Both the position numbers and the translations under genes were made by a program. From Hydractinia symbiolongicarpus (taxonomy: Eukaryota; Cnidaria; Hydrozoa; Anthoathecata; Hydractiniidae), in the NCBI RefSeq assembly GCF_029227915.1, contig NC_079882.1, forward strand, positions 29,504,001 through 29,564,000: 60,000 nt of DNA. The letters are read 5' to 3'. This document shows, one piece after another, positions 1 through 13,500 of this stretch; position 1 is the first letter of the stretch, and the number at the start of each line of letters is the position of its first letter. The notes under the pieces are model-generated. The model had not been told where the DNA came from and made no database searches. It saw only the letters and a list, made by a program, of their open reading frames with translations.

Positions 1-336
1 TGTTTATTAGAGGAACAGTGTTTATTAAAGGAACGGTACTTATTAGAGAGAGGGTGCTTATTAGAGGGAGGGCGCTTATTAGAGGAAGAGTGTGTTTTAG
101 AGAAACGGTACTTATTAGAAGGTGCTTATTAGGGGGAGGGTGCTTTTTAAGGGGAGGGTGCGTATTAGAAGAACAGTGATTATTAGAGGGAGGGTGCGTA
201 TTAGAGGAACGGTACTTATTAGAGAGACGGTGCTTATTAGAGAGAAGTTCTTATTACATAAGGGGCGCTTAATAGAGGAAGGGCGCTTATTAGAGAAAGG
301 CATTTATTAGACGGAGGGTGCTTATTAGAGGGGGGA
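1..336. repeat. 18-bp minisatellite, about 18 copies, running in from the left edge
   Basis: Imperfect copies of TTATTAGAGGGAGGGTGC follow each other at an 18-bp period, with GAGGAACGG and GAGAAAGG variants. Because 18 is a multiple of 3, frames stay open on both strands and give six-residue repeats (LIRGRV on one strand, LISTVP-like on the other). These are not genes. The array probably extends left of the window. Confidence 0.9.
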
Positions 337-3300
337 ATAAATAAAGAGGCTGGATAAGAAGAGGAATTACAGTAATTACCTAGCTAATCAACAAGTTGAA
401 TGCAAAGAGTTGATAATAAATATACAAATAAAATTCGTCCTTGCTTTCCTCTTCGGATACAAAATAAACCAGATACAAGATGCATGCAAAGAAACATCGA
501 AAACAACAAACTGTTTCAACCATTCGAGAAATTACAATAACTGAAAATACGAAGACAAAAAGTTCCATTTATCCAAAAGTCTTTTTTATTTAAACAATAT
601 AAACTAAAATATAACAAAAGAGAGTAAACATACAGTTAATTTTTTTTCTTTTTTCTTAATGTTTTTGAATTAACTTTTTTTATATATATTATGAATAATC
701 AATGCACATCGAGAATAAAAATGAAAGAAGAAACGCGAAAAGAAAGAGAGAAAAAAAAAGAAGCGAACTTGAAGATGCTAATTTATCCAGGTGTAACAAC
801 CTCAAATTTCTATGTGAAAACATTCAACTGAGCTAAAACGTTAAACAAACAGAACGGCATATGGATGTTTGTAACACTAAACAAGCGGTACAAAAGAAAT
901 AAAATGAAAAACAGAAACAATCTTTGCGTTAAAATGTTATTCTTCTCTTCATTCGCTTAAATAAATGCGAATATTTTTTTTCATATTTAGTTGGGGAACA
1001 ACACTTACAAGACAAGCTATGCCATATCATAATCGCAAGAAAAAAAACTTATTAAAATTTTAAAAAAGCACAAAATTTCCAAAAAAAATATTGATTTTAT
1101 TTGACTCAAATAATTTTCGTCATGGAATGTTACGTCCCTTCATATATGATGCATTGTTATAAGTTAAATATGATCATCATCTTCAAAATGGTTGTTATCA
1201 GACTAAGGTGGTCGCAAATCGTATCTGATTTAGTACATCTATTACTTATTTAATTACCGTTGATGTAACTCCAGTCAAATTTTTTGTCTTATAAAAGAGC
1301 TTCGATATATTACGAATAAGGTCTATATTTTTACAACTATTTCCAACTTTTAGCTAAGGCACATATGTAATGTTTTACGCAGACAGAGAAGCTGATTTAT
1401 TTTGTATTCTGACCCTTGCGTTATCTTCGTGTTTGTAGGTACAGAGTGACTTATTCACTCCGCTGCCTTTTTTTCCGAATTATAACAAAGCCTTACTTGA
1501 AATAAAAATTGAAATTCTACTACCTTTCAAAAAAACGCGGGAGTAAATACGATTTGATTTTATTTCGCGCTCTTTAGTTTATGAAAACATACAGCATAAA
1601 ACAAAGTTTTATGGAAGAAAAACTAATAAAGATTTCTTTCTAGAATTTTTCCGCCGCGTTTAATTTTTTATTCACATGCAGACATAATTGCAATTCTCAC
1701 ACCGTTTTAGCAAAAGCTTGTTAAGACAATTCTTAAAATGTTCACTGTTTTTAGCCGGTTTTTATGGAAGGCAATAGCTGCCATATGATATTTCATCCAT
1801 TGCTTTGATTGGTTTAGTTAAACGTCAAAATATCGAAACAAGATGACGTTTATTGTTGATTACTTTTAAACATGAACACCGAGTCATTCAAAATTATTCG
1901 AATCTCTTGACCGTTTGAACTGCTAGAAAACAGAAAATATCAATTTTTATCTTAATGGCAAAAGCGTTTTACTGCACCCATCGAACAGAACATTTCAGAA
2001 AGAATCGTTAAACAAAAGGAATGTGTCAACCCAACAAAGTGAAACCACGACGAATGTGCGATGTATGTTGCGTAACCCTGACCCTTTAAGTAGGATTTAT
2101 ACTAGAGGTTTTAAGGATTATAAATTGTTAAACGAACTGTATAAACGCCCTAGTAGCCTCTTCCTACTATTACCAGGAATAATGGTAGCATAAACATCTG
2201 AGCAAAAGCACATACAGCCGAATTTGTACACAACAAGCATTCAAATAATAAACAGCTTTACAATCTCCAGGACTAACTAAAGAATTTTTATAATAAAGTT
2301 ATCAGTTGGGAAAAAGTTTTAAACGGGGAAACTCTAGTCACTTTCAACAATCTTTTTCCCGCGAAAGTATAATAATAATGAAAGCTTAGTGAAAACATGA
2401 GGAACATGTGGGTGATTATGATATAAGCAAGCAAGCAACACAAAATTACGTCTCCTACCTGATCATTCACCTCATGACAAGCGAAGTCATACTCTCGATT
2501 GCAATTTACCAATGACAGCTTTTAAATACCTCATCATTTTTTATCGCGAACATCTTAATATTTTTAACATTTACTTTGAGCATTGTCACGCCAGAGTCAT
2601 GACATAATTTCGGCAAAAAGAAAGGAAATACTCTGTGTCAAACGAGAAAACCATATTGCAATCAATTTCTTTATCTGCCAGTAGGAAAAAGTCGTGAGGT
2701 TCTACATTTTAATTTGATATCTAGCCACGGCTTAGAAAAACTAAAGATCACGTCACTGTATTATAAAATTCTGACTGTCGGCGAGGTCGCGAAAAACATC
2801 AGTGTTGAACCACAAAATAAATCAAAATCGGAAGGTTGAAAACAGCTTTCTGTATTTTTTGGTTTCGGCAGCTTAAGAAGAGGTTGAACACAGCAAAGTA
2901 AAACGGTTTTCACTCACGAAATTGCTTTACTTTTGGAGAGTTTAAGAAACACGTAAATGTACTATTAAAACTTTTATAACTAATTACATCACTGTAAGCT
3001 TTCAAAAAATATTTTAATTTGGGTGGTATTTTGACATTTCTGAACCCTCAGAAAAGTAGCCTAAAAAATCATAAAATCTCTAATAAAATCTTGTTCGTTA
3101 GACGCTTTTTATTTTAAATATGCTATGAGAATATCAGGCTGGTATTCCATGTTAAACACAACAAGTTTTTTGTTTAGAACAATAAAAATAACGACCATCC
3201 TATTAGAATTTGGATATTCTTATAAAAGAAAAATTGTGTATAGTAAGTTTATATTAGCATATGTTTTACTTTACCCCTTAAAATTACAATAACACCTGAC

Positions 3301-4177
3301 TTTTCGTGCCCTTTTTTCTGTCTAATAGTACAGCATAGTAGAAAGAACACATTTACGTAAAAATATATAAGCCATTATTCACCTGCTGATAATATTTACG
3401 AAAAATGTTTTAATGTTCTTATTAATACAAAATAACGAGAGAAAAAAACGCCACGATAGATGCATCTTTTATACTTGTTTGCACAAACAAAAAAATACTT
3501 CTAACTTTTATATCGAACAAAAGATTGCTACACTTTCGAATGTCTAAGCATTCGAATTATCAGTTACTTTATATCGTGTGTCTTAGTCGACCTTGAGTTT
3601 CTGCTTTGGAAGTTTTTCTTAAAGAGATCTGGGGAGGAGAATGACGACTTTTCCACAACCACATTTTTTGTTAAACATAAACAAAAAAAATCGAAAATAA
3701 ATAAGTAAACACGAAAAAAGGTGTACCTCGAAGAGTTTAGCAATATCAAAAATTATCATAAAATGCATAAATCTTCTCTTCGTTTCATCTGAAAAGTTGC
3801 GTGCTAATAAAATTTTATTTTTGTCAGCTTTTGCGCAGTGTAACAACTGATCAATTATAGAACAAGCCGATTTGAGATTTATCAATAACTTTCTAGCTCT
3901 GTGTCAAAATTAGTTTTGCGAGTTTCATCTCAATTATCTTTTAAAGCATGAATAACTTTTAAATTCGATAGAGAATTCAAGATTTTATAATCACCCATTA
4001 TGAGGTACTAAAAATATAATATTGTGCAATTTATCGAGAAAAATCCAATATCTTTGAGTTAATAGTTCCATCCTTCTCATCTTTTTACACTTGTTTGTTT
4101 GTTTTAATATAGCTCGCCTTACTTTTAGCTTATTATTGAGCCAATATAAAAAAACATTCATGCACACAGAAAATTAA
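337..4177. other. Gene-free AT-rich intergenic DNA
   Basis: I found no exon-like frames bounded by splice sites, no recognisable protein fragment and no clear mobile element on either strand. The short open frames here have no recognisable composition or motifs. Confidence 0.5.
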
Positions 4178-4214
4178 TGCAAAACTGAATGTGTTCATTA
4201 CATTCAGTTTTGCA
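4178..4214. repeat. Perfect 15-bp inverted repeat (hairpin), 7-base loop
   Basis: Arms TGCAAAACTGAATGT (4178-4192) and ACATTCAGTTTTGCA (4200-4214) surround the loop GTTCATT. No open frame or known element is attached to it. Confidence 0.8.
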
Positions 4215-4726
4215 CTTAGCCACAATTTGGCAAATATTGTTATTAGATGATGAGCCACAATTTAGTGGGACCCAACTCGGCTGAGCAAAGTATTGACTTC
4301 TTCAACGGAGGGTTTTCTTCATTACAGAAGGAGGGAAAGACCGCCGCGGTTACAGTGGTCTAGTAAACTGAACTTATTATTTTTTGTATTTTTTTATATC
4401 TAATAAGATGGACATTTGTAAGATTTTGACTTATTAAACACTAAGAAATATTATTGTTGCGTTGGGCTATGACGGATGTTTTCAAAGTACCAAAAAGTAT
4501 TATGGTCACAAAATGCTGGTACTGTGTAAAATATTTGGGATTACAGAGCTAAAGATTTTAATTTTGATGTTTATTGATAAGCACATCTGAAAATTGCTTC
4601 TTTTTGCCTCACAAAATAAGAACCTTATTGTTAGAGGGGGAAGGAATACAGATATTTATTTATATAAAACATAGCTATTTCTGTGCTGTTATAGCGATTA
4701 TAGATTGTGGAGTTCTATTAGTTTTT

Positions 4727-4797
4727 GTCCCTCGCTTAAAATTTATTTCTGTCCCTCGCTTAAAATTTCTTTCTGTCCCTCACTTAAAATTTATTTT
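4727..4797. repeat. 24-bp tandem repeat, three copies
   Basis: Three head-to-tail copies of a unit beginning GTCCCTCGCTTAAAATTT, with one or two changes between copies. The period keeps an open plus-strand frame, which is probably incidental. Confidence 0.8.
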
Positions 4798-4859
4798 ATG
4801 GATGCCAAAAAATAGTTTTAAGTTTATTTTTCAAAGCATAACGATGGCACAGCCTTGAT

Positions 4860-7800
4860 TCTTTGTATATCAAAAATAAACTTGATGACGACATTGGGAT
4901 CGAAAATGACGCATTTGTGCGAATGTTTCTGAGAATAGCAAAAAGATCGGTTTTATTAAAAAATATTGATTTTCATGTCATTAAACTTGATACATATTTT
5001 TATTATTACTTTTAAAGATGTTCGAGGTTACGAAAACAATTTAAAGACGTTATTGGGATCACAAATGACGTCATTTTGTTGGATCAATATTTCCCTCAAA
5101 TCTCAGCTCCAGTCTGTATTCAATCCCTAGAACCCATTTAACTCCTTAGAAACACCTTAGTAACCACTCGATTACCAACATACAATGTAATAAATAATTA
5201 TTTACCAATACAGCATCTCACAAACACCCATGCATGTCAGCACTGTATAAATATGGCAAAAACTACCCTCGTCCGAGAAATGCAATACCCCCGTGAAGTA
5301 CAATTTTTTCCTCATTATAAGCTGCAATAAAAATTAGGAAAAGTTACAAGTCTCAGAGCTCAATTACATTCCGAACAAGACTTGTGCCCAGTTAGGTAGG
5401 CCGAGGGCATTTTGAGCCTCTTCTCCGGTGTGGTAAATAGTTTTAGTAACATTATCGCTAAATAAATTTTTGCTAATTTCCTTCTTTTCTTCGTGCTGCA
5501 TTCTGCTAAATTTTACCACGACAGAATAAACAGACAGAAGTGGAGGGATGGACGGTCATGTGGAATGAGTAAAAAAAGCTGCACACACAACAAGGCTACT
5601 ACAAGTTCTGTAATTGGATTTAAATTTCTTTCCGTAAGCTTTGGAAGCTTTCGAAATTTATTGCCATTTTCTTTTCGTCTTCTGCATCCGCCATATGTAG
5701 ACGAGGGATTAATTTCTTATACCCTGCGTGACGAGAAATTCACCGAAAACAACACGACTTACGATCAAGTTACTAGTTTCGTGACGAGAACTTTTTTCTC
5801 TTAAGTTGAAATTTGATCTTCAACTTGATAAAGAATCCCGCAGAAAACAATTACCATATGTTCAGCATGCTTCCTCCACTTAACATTTACGCGTGTTTTC
5901 ATAGCAAGCTATTTCATCCTACGCCTGCCTTATGAGTTATATTAGTCATGTGTGCTAAGGTGTCAAATATATTATATCCCGTTTACCAAATTATCTTTTT
6001 TTAAGGTACATCGCGACATTTAATTTAAAATTAAAGGGTTTACCCGAGAAATGGTACTAGCTACTCCATGAAAATTTACAAACTAGACAGAACAGATTTT
6101 TTTATTTTCTAAGAAAAAGAAAAACGATATCTGAATAAATTATCACTTACGCAATGTAACGTCCAGGAAAATTCAGAGCAATATTTTTTGTAATCGGACT
6201 TCAGACATCTGTGACTTTATGTTCAAAAATAGACAATTTGCGCTGATTACGAAGTTGGGGAAATAAAATCCGCGCAATTTTTTTCTCACAAGCTTCAATT
6301 ATTGATTCTGAGCGCCATTGTTCAAAATCGACGAAATAAACTCCCGCAATCTCACACATTGTTCATGCATCCCGAAATTTAATTAGTCAGTAAATTTTGA
6401 CTTTGACCAAAAATTCTTGAAGACTTTAAAAATTTCTCGATGTGTCTGTTAATTAGAAAGAAATGTGTTCGTTAATTGGAGTGGCCGCTAATTGCTTGTC
6501 CGCTATTTAGAAAGTTTTTTATGAAACTTTGAGTAGGGTTCGTCCGGTGTAATGAAATTGTTATTAAGTGTGCGTTAATTAGAGAGTCAACTGTATGTCC
6601 AGTGAATTGGTATTTTCATTCCTGGCTTTGTATATAGAGAAGCTGATAATATTATATGGCTAGCTGAGATATTCAAGCAGCTTAACTAATCATAATTTTG
6701 AAATGCTATATAGGAACAGGTCTTTAAAATACGTTGGTAAGGATAGTGTGTTTTTAACTCAAACTTATTTTTTACCAACACTATACAAACATTGTAAATC
6801 CTACCTTGATCTTTTGGATCATCACAGTAAACTCAACACATACAAAAACATTTTGAAGCACACTTCTGATGTATGTTCCTTCTGAGAAAACTTTTTCCAC
6901 AAAACAACTAGAAAGGTCTCTGGTGGTGGAATTTAGGGGATGGATATAAGGTCTGAATGTTCTTTATCAAGTCTTCTTGCTGAATTTAAGGCTCAGATAT
7001 ACGTTTATTCATAGGTGGCTTTCTAGAGCTTAATGTAATTTGCTACGTATAATTTTTTTTTACTTCTATTTTTAATACCCAATTGGTTAATTCACTTACG
7101 TTTATTGGCTGAGAATTGTACTGTTGAAAGAATTCAGTATTGTATGAAGAAGTGTTCATTGTAAAGAATTGTATACTGTATGCCCGCTATAAATAAATCT
7201 GTACACTTTGTTGGAATAATGTTCTTAATTACCTGCTCCCGTATGTGACAGAAATATATAAAAAAAAAGTTGAATGCGAAGTTGAATGCGAAAAGGTTTT
7301 TCTCAAAATGGTGTTTAGTGAATAAAATTTATGTGTCCTATATCATACCAGAGTATGCAAAAATAACTTCATGACTTCCCTCTGTCGGACGCTCATCAAC
7401 ACAGGCGTTAACATTGACCTTGGAAAACACCCTGACCTCTATTGGCGACTGCACTTATAAGAACACACTATATAAGAAGACATCACTTTATTTGTAAAAA
7501 TATTTAGAATGAGGTAAGTTTTAATAACTTAGAATATTGAAGAAAAACTGAGATATGGTTATATATATTTTTAGTTCAGCCTGTTATTAAAACAAACAAA
7601 CAAACAAACAAACAAAGAACAGAAATTAACTGACCTTAAAAATAGTCTTTTACGTGCATGTTTTTTTTTTACTTTTTTAACACAAAAATGTAAAATCAAA
7701 ATTTTATTTCTATGTATGCCGGTACCTTTTTACATACTGTCATAAGAAATTCGTATTAATTATTGAAAAGATATGTATGCGTGTCTAAGATACACGAGGG

Positions 7801-8556
7801 TAACAACGATAGAAGCAGTGATATTTTGGTTTACGATGAATAAATTATGAAAATCTGATACAGATAACAAATCCCGTGGCGTTTTTTTTTTTAGATTTTT
7901 ATTGCGGTTTTTTTTAGGAAGCGACCGATACTAAAGGTCCTTAGAATTTCATTCTTGATAAAAATCCGTTGTATTGTAAAGATTATTAAGATTTTTTGAC
8001 CTTTGCTGTTAATTATGTTAAATTATTACTCCCTATTGTGCCAAAAACCTTTTTTCTGCTTAAACAATCGTTATATTTAGATTTAGCACTTGATTACATA
8101 TATCACGTACACAAATATATGAATGGAACAAAATCTGTCAACGCCTATCTTGAATCATATTTTCTTTCTTATCAAAGATTTCTCTCACACGTATCAATAA
8201 AAAGCTAGAATAGCCGTTATAGATTCTATTTTTAACCAGCGCTCAATTAATTAAAAAAAACCCTAGTTTTGGGGTGAAGGGCTAGCTTTTAGGAAGGGTC
8301 GTACTAAATCTACCGCACTTTTAAAGGTGTGAAGAAAAAATTTCCCACCATATGAAGCTTAAAGATATTCTAAAGGCTGTCAAACAAACTTCAGGTTTAT
8401 CTCGAAGAGGTCTGGGAACGAGAATGTACGTAATTGTTTTTTCAGGTATGAACATTCGTGCATTCGCTTAAATATTAATACTCACAAATTAAGATATTAC
8501 GCGAGCAAATCTAAAGTTTAACTAAAAATATATAAATATATGCTATCATTATTTTT
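4860..8556. other. Intergenic DNA without recognised genes; degenerate ATTAG-type repeats and simple CAAA repeat
   Basis: 6430-6590 contains loosely repeated GTTAATTAGA/GCTAATT phrases resembling the 18-bp array at the left edge. 7591-7616 is (CAAA)n. The frames at 5493-5804 and 7996-8208 have no family I recognise and no splice context, so I leave them uncalled. Confidence 0.45.
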
Positions 8557-8880
8557 GACCTGTCACTGCGCACAAAATCGTCCTTTTAACCTGTCACTGC
8601 GCACAAAATCTTCCTTTTAACCTGTCACTGTGGCACAAAATCGTCCTTTTAACCTGTCACTGTGCAAAAAATCGTCCTTTTAACCTGTCACTGCGCACAA
8701 AATCGTCCTTTTAACCTGTCACTGTGCACAAAATCGTCCTTTTAACCTGTCACTGTGGCACAAAATCGTCCTTTTAACCTGTCACTGCGCACAAAATCGA
8801 CCTTTTAACCTGTCACTGCGCACAAAGTCACTGCGCACAAAATCCTCCATTTAACCTGTCACTGTGGCACAAAATCGTCA
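8557..8880. repeat. 31-bp minisatellite, 10-11 copies
   Basis: Units carry CCTGTCACTGCGCAC followed by AAAATCGTCCTTTTAA. Some have GTGGCAC in place of GCGCAC, giving a 32-bp variant, and one unit near 8826 is truncated. The flanking DNA to about 9060 keeps scattered GCGCAAAA and TGTGCGAAA phrases. Confidence 0.92.
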
Positions 8881-9663
8881 TTGATTCTCCTAAAATCTTG
8901 CATTTCAATATGTTGTTTTATTTATAGACGATTTTTCGGTACTTGCACAAAATGAAAGCATTAATCTTATTGAAACTTTTCTTGCGCAAAAACTAACACA
9001 TGCGAAAATTTGTGCGAAAACAGATGCTTACGTCATTTTAGCCTGGTGCACAAACATTCGGAAAACATAGGCAAATATTTATTACCTGTGTCACAAAAAA
9101 TATACAATTTTCTTACATAGTGGTAAGATAAAAAAAAAAACTAAAAATAACACCATTTTGCGCAATGTTGAACACGTGATAGCTACAGTAAATAAATAAA
9201 TACTAAGTGACATCAAAAATAAATATATTTTCTACTCACATCAATTTGTATATACAAGTAAAATGAAATAAAAATAACCAAAATCAGTTATTTGCATAAC
9301 AGCACAGCTCAACAGATTTGGAACAAATAAAGAAAGTTATTTTATTATTTCTATGTTCCCAGGATTTTTTCTTATCTACGCTATAGATTGAAATTTCTTA
9401 GCTCGAATTCCCGTTCTCAATTTATGGAATTGAGAACAGGTAGTCAACCGTCCAACTTGCAGGGATGGATTGCATATCGCTATTGCAAGTAAGATCTCGG
9501 CAGACTTGCTTCGTAAGATGGTTTCTCTTCACTTTTGAAATTGAGGGATTTTTTTAAAGCTTAAACACTTTATGCCTGTTCATAAGCATTTGAATATTTA
9601 AATGGAAATCAAAGAAAGGATTAAGTTATTCAGTAGCCATACTACAATTAATCAAAATGCTTC

Positions 9664-9781
9664 GTAACAAGAAACAAAAGTAGTTGAAGTTGGGAGATAA
9701 ACATCCAGAAAAGCCTGAAAGTGTAACAAGAAACAAGAGTAGTTGAAGTTGGGAGATAAACATCCAGAAAAGCCTGAAAGT
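9664..9781. repeat. Direct tandem duplication, 59-bp unit, two copies
   Basis: The segment starting GTAACAAGAAACAAAAGTAG is followed at once by a copy with a single A-to-G change, and the first bases of a third copy (GTAAC) trail at 9782. The near identity points to recent slippage or unequal exchange. Confidence 0.88.
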
Positions 9782-10433
9782 GTAACGTCAGTGTTATTAA
9801 ATACTAAAAATAAAATTCACGAAAGTAAATGAATTCTGGTATATGGTGGAATGTTTTCTTACTGCAAACAAATGATTTAGTCTGCTACCGGTCTCTCCCA
9901 CTATCCTCGCTTTATCCAGACCTTCCTGCTACCTAGAACAAACTTTTTAGTCCCCAAGCACTTTTAGGCAGAGAGTCCCTGTGGTTACTTTAAGCTAACA
10001 ATTCCTGCTTGTCAGAATTCATTATGTAATCCATTATAAAATGGCCAACGATAAGAGAGGCAAAATGTTGTCTTGTGTTTTCAACCGTTAATTTTTTGCA
10101 TTGTCCTCCATTAATAAAAAATGGCCATTTATGCGACCTCTCCAGAAAATTTATCTCCCTGACCCACATGCCTGACTTTTCTGACACAGTAGAAGCACCG
10201 TGTAGGAGAGGTGGTTGGTACCATTTTCACTTATTTTTAACTGATGTTGCTAATGTTCAACTTATTCATATTTATCAACAAAATGATCCCACTGCTTTTC
10301 CATTGTGCGTGTTCTATGGAGAAAAATAATAATAAACATAACCACAAATACGTTTTTAGCATGTTTGCTTAAGGAAACAACTTTGTAGTGGTCCTCCTTA
10401 AAATGTTACATGCCAATTTAAACTTAATTTTCG

Positions 10434-10439
10434 TTTAAT
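10434..10439 (-). terminator. SCLT1: Possible SCLT1 polyadenylation signal (ATTAAA)
   Basis: ATTAAA on the minus strand lies about 80 bases past the stop codon. No canonical AATAAA was seen on that strand between 10260 and 10519. In DNA this AT-rich the motif arises often by chance. Confidence 0.25.
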
Positions 10440-10519
10440 TTAAACTCTGACTTCCGAAAGCATAAAGGAATAACCTTCCAAAACAAATAAAGGGAAACAC
10501 AGTAAACATGTACATGCTT

Positions 10520-13500
10520 CTACCTATTAGGGCGAGATAACTCCATCCTTAACTTGTCCACTTCTTTATTCAAAGATTTCCTGTCACCAAGTAGCTGTTT
10601 CTCTCTGTTCAATAAAGTCATTACCTGCCAAAAGAAAGTTCCAATGTTTAAGTGTTATTTACCATTAGCTGATTTTACCTTGGGTAGAAAAGAGTGATAT
10701 TAACTTTGGGCGGTACAAACCTGTGCTTTTGCCGCTTCTGCCTGCTCCTCTGAATCAGCAGATAATCTTTGTAGTTTGTCGTAACTTACTTGCTTCATAT
10801 AGTTCTCTTTATTTAGCTAGAACACAGATGGCAGTTACTTCGATATCCTGAGCTAACATTTTAAAACGCTGTAATGCAAACGATGCTTTTACATTGATTG
10901 CAGGGAGACTTTCAGAAGAAACAGTTACCCAAAAAATTCTGTGAAAATAGCGAAGAAAATTACCTCATACCTTATCATATTTTTCCTGCAAAACATCAAA
11001 ATCAGAAATAATAAGCTCGTTTTTGTTTTTTAACTCTTCATTCTCAACCCTAAAAAAATTAAGAAAAAAGTTATTGCACGCATTAACCACACCATCAAAA
11101 CGCTTGGCGGAGGCGATGTCAAATTTTGCCAACAAAAACGTCAACACTGGGGTGGCATATCTACCAATTATGTGAAATTAGTTTCTATAATGGGTTAAAT
11201 AAATAAAATTTGAATATAATTATATTTATTTAAGGGTTTTCTGTACGCTATAAAAATATATTTATGCATTTTTTATTAGATTCTAGTCCAAATGGTTCTT
11301 AAAATGAACTTACTATACAAAAATTCTTATACAAACATATTCGGATTTATGACGTAAACACAAGTTTTAAATATTCTTAAATATTTTTTTCTTCGTTATT
11401 CCCTCTCCTGGCTACTTTCTAAGGCTGTCAACGTTTTTAAAATGTTTCAGAGGCATTCGAGTGGTATATCACTATCATTTTCAAAGAACTTTGTGTTTAA
11501 GAAAAAAGACAAATGTCCGATCTCTAGCGCGTGTAGAATTTAAAACAAATAAGAAAATACGCAGTAGAAGATGGTAGTTAAAAAATTACATGGGAAGAGA
11601 AAGTTTAAGGTTTAGGGATTCCATGAATCAATTCAAAAACAATGATGTCCGGTTTGTTGAAGAAAAAACCGAGCAAGTTGAAAACGCATCAAAGAGTCAA
11701 GTTACAAAAAAATCTGAGGTGTTTGGAAAACGGAAGAGTAATAAATGCTCCTGTCAAAAATAAAATTAGAAAAATGAAATGAATAGAAACCGAAGAAAAA
11801 TACTACTGTTGTTGAAGTAAAAAGTTTCCAAATAGATGCAAGATTGCATATTATACCAACTACACTTGGATGCAGTAACTGTTCCCTAACAGCAGACCTT
11901 TATTTGCATTCATTGGTTTAATGTTTTTGTCTAAGAGAATAAAAAGGTTCCCTATATGTCTACAAAACAAACTGCTTAGAAGCATAACCATGTTGTTGAA
12001 ACTGATTACATCTTAAAAATATCGTACTACATTGTTTTTTCTCTACAATTTAATCGCGTCAACATTTCTGTATCTATTGTAGAGATTATCGTTGTGTCAA
12101 CTGTTATATTTGTAATAAACAATTTGTAGTCATAGTAACAATTTATATACTCTGGTATTGCAAGCACAACTCCGACCAGAAAACTGAGTATGCATCATCA
12201 TTTTTGAAAAGTTCATCAGAAACAACACGTGACCAGTACCTAGCAAGTTGACCAACTGGGTTTATTTCACAGATAAACTCGCATCAGAAGGGAGTAGTTT
12301 TGAAATATATGAAAGCAAAATTTTTGGTGAATTAAAGTTGCGTATCGCACCATTCGAGAAATTTTAAGAATTTTGTTCGCGAATAGATTAAATTCAAATA
12401 TTCTGGGGGAGTTTGTTTTCGCGACCGCCTGTTTTGTTACCAAGGAAACATTTTTTGTTAACATATAAAAACATGTTATGTAAATACCTGACAAATACTT
12501 TTGGGTGCGTTTTTTTGGAAGAATTCATTTAGAAAATCAACCCATAAAAAAATTACGCAAGAATTTATTTTTACTTATCAACTAAATAACGATTTTCTTC
12601 GCGGGAATTTAATTCCATGAAAAAACTTCAATTCGCGTAAATATTCTGAAAAAAATTCTAGACGCAAAGATTTCTGGCAGTTATTATTCACCAGTAAATA
12701 GAATGTCTAATATTTTTAATATTATTTAACTTTTTATACGACAAGATGATAAATAATACAAACTGCATACGAAATTATTGTTGGCCTGATAGTTCGAATA
12801 TAAGACGAAATATAATTTATAAGCAATCACTTTACTAAACTCTGTAAGATTTATAACTTTTGTATCAACAATATTGGATAAAAGCAACAATTTTACGTTT
12901 GGGTTGCAGTTTCGACAATTGATTGATTGATTAATTTTGACAATGTTTATCTTTTTTCGTGTCAACTAAGATAATACTTTATACTCCCTTTTTTCTATTT
13001 TTAAATCAAATAATTTAATTTGGGTATTAAGTAAAAATTGACATTGTGAAATTGACATTTATTAAATTTAAAGCATTTTTTTAGCAGTACTTGGTCAAAA
13101 GGTAAGAGTTGCATATGGGCGACACCTAGCGTAACTACATGCTAATAATGTGAAAACAGTGGTGCTAAAAATCTGTACGCTAAAGACGCTAAAAAACTGT
13201 ATGATACTGAACACGGGGGTCGTGCTTGTGTTTTTCTTTGGATAAGAAAATTTCTATTTTGCCAGTTTATTATTCACTAGCATTTATCTAGGATTTATGA
13301 TTTTTCTGATGAGATCTCTCGTCGGTCCAATGCGCGGTTAGTGATTAACACGCATTTGAATGAAGTGTGATCTAAGGTGCAACACAAGAAAACGTGATTA
13401 TGTAACAAACGAAAAACAAACAAATAAACAAAATATAAAAACATGTAAAAATAACCTGAGTTGCGAAATCGTTCTTTCGAATTTCTGGCACAGCGTCCGT

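Larger units (their letters stand above)
8881..10519. other. Intergenic DNA 3' of SCLT1; includes a 59-bp duplication
   Basis: Overlapping open frames on both strands lie at 9990-10329. The minus frame begins at GTG, and neither matches a family I know. The SCLT1 3' UTR must lie in the top few hundred bases. Nothing else is supported. Confidence 0.4.

Noticed and set aside
9990-10329. Overlapping frames on both strands as a small gene
   Set aside because: The minus frame starts at GTG, neither has a recognised motif, and both strands cannot be coding by default.
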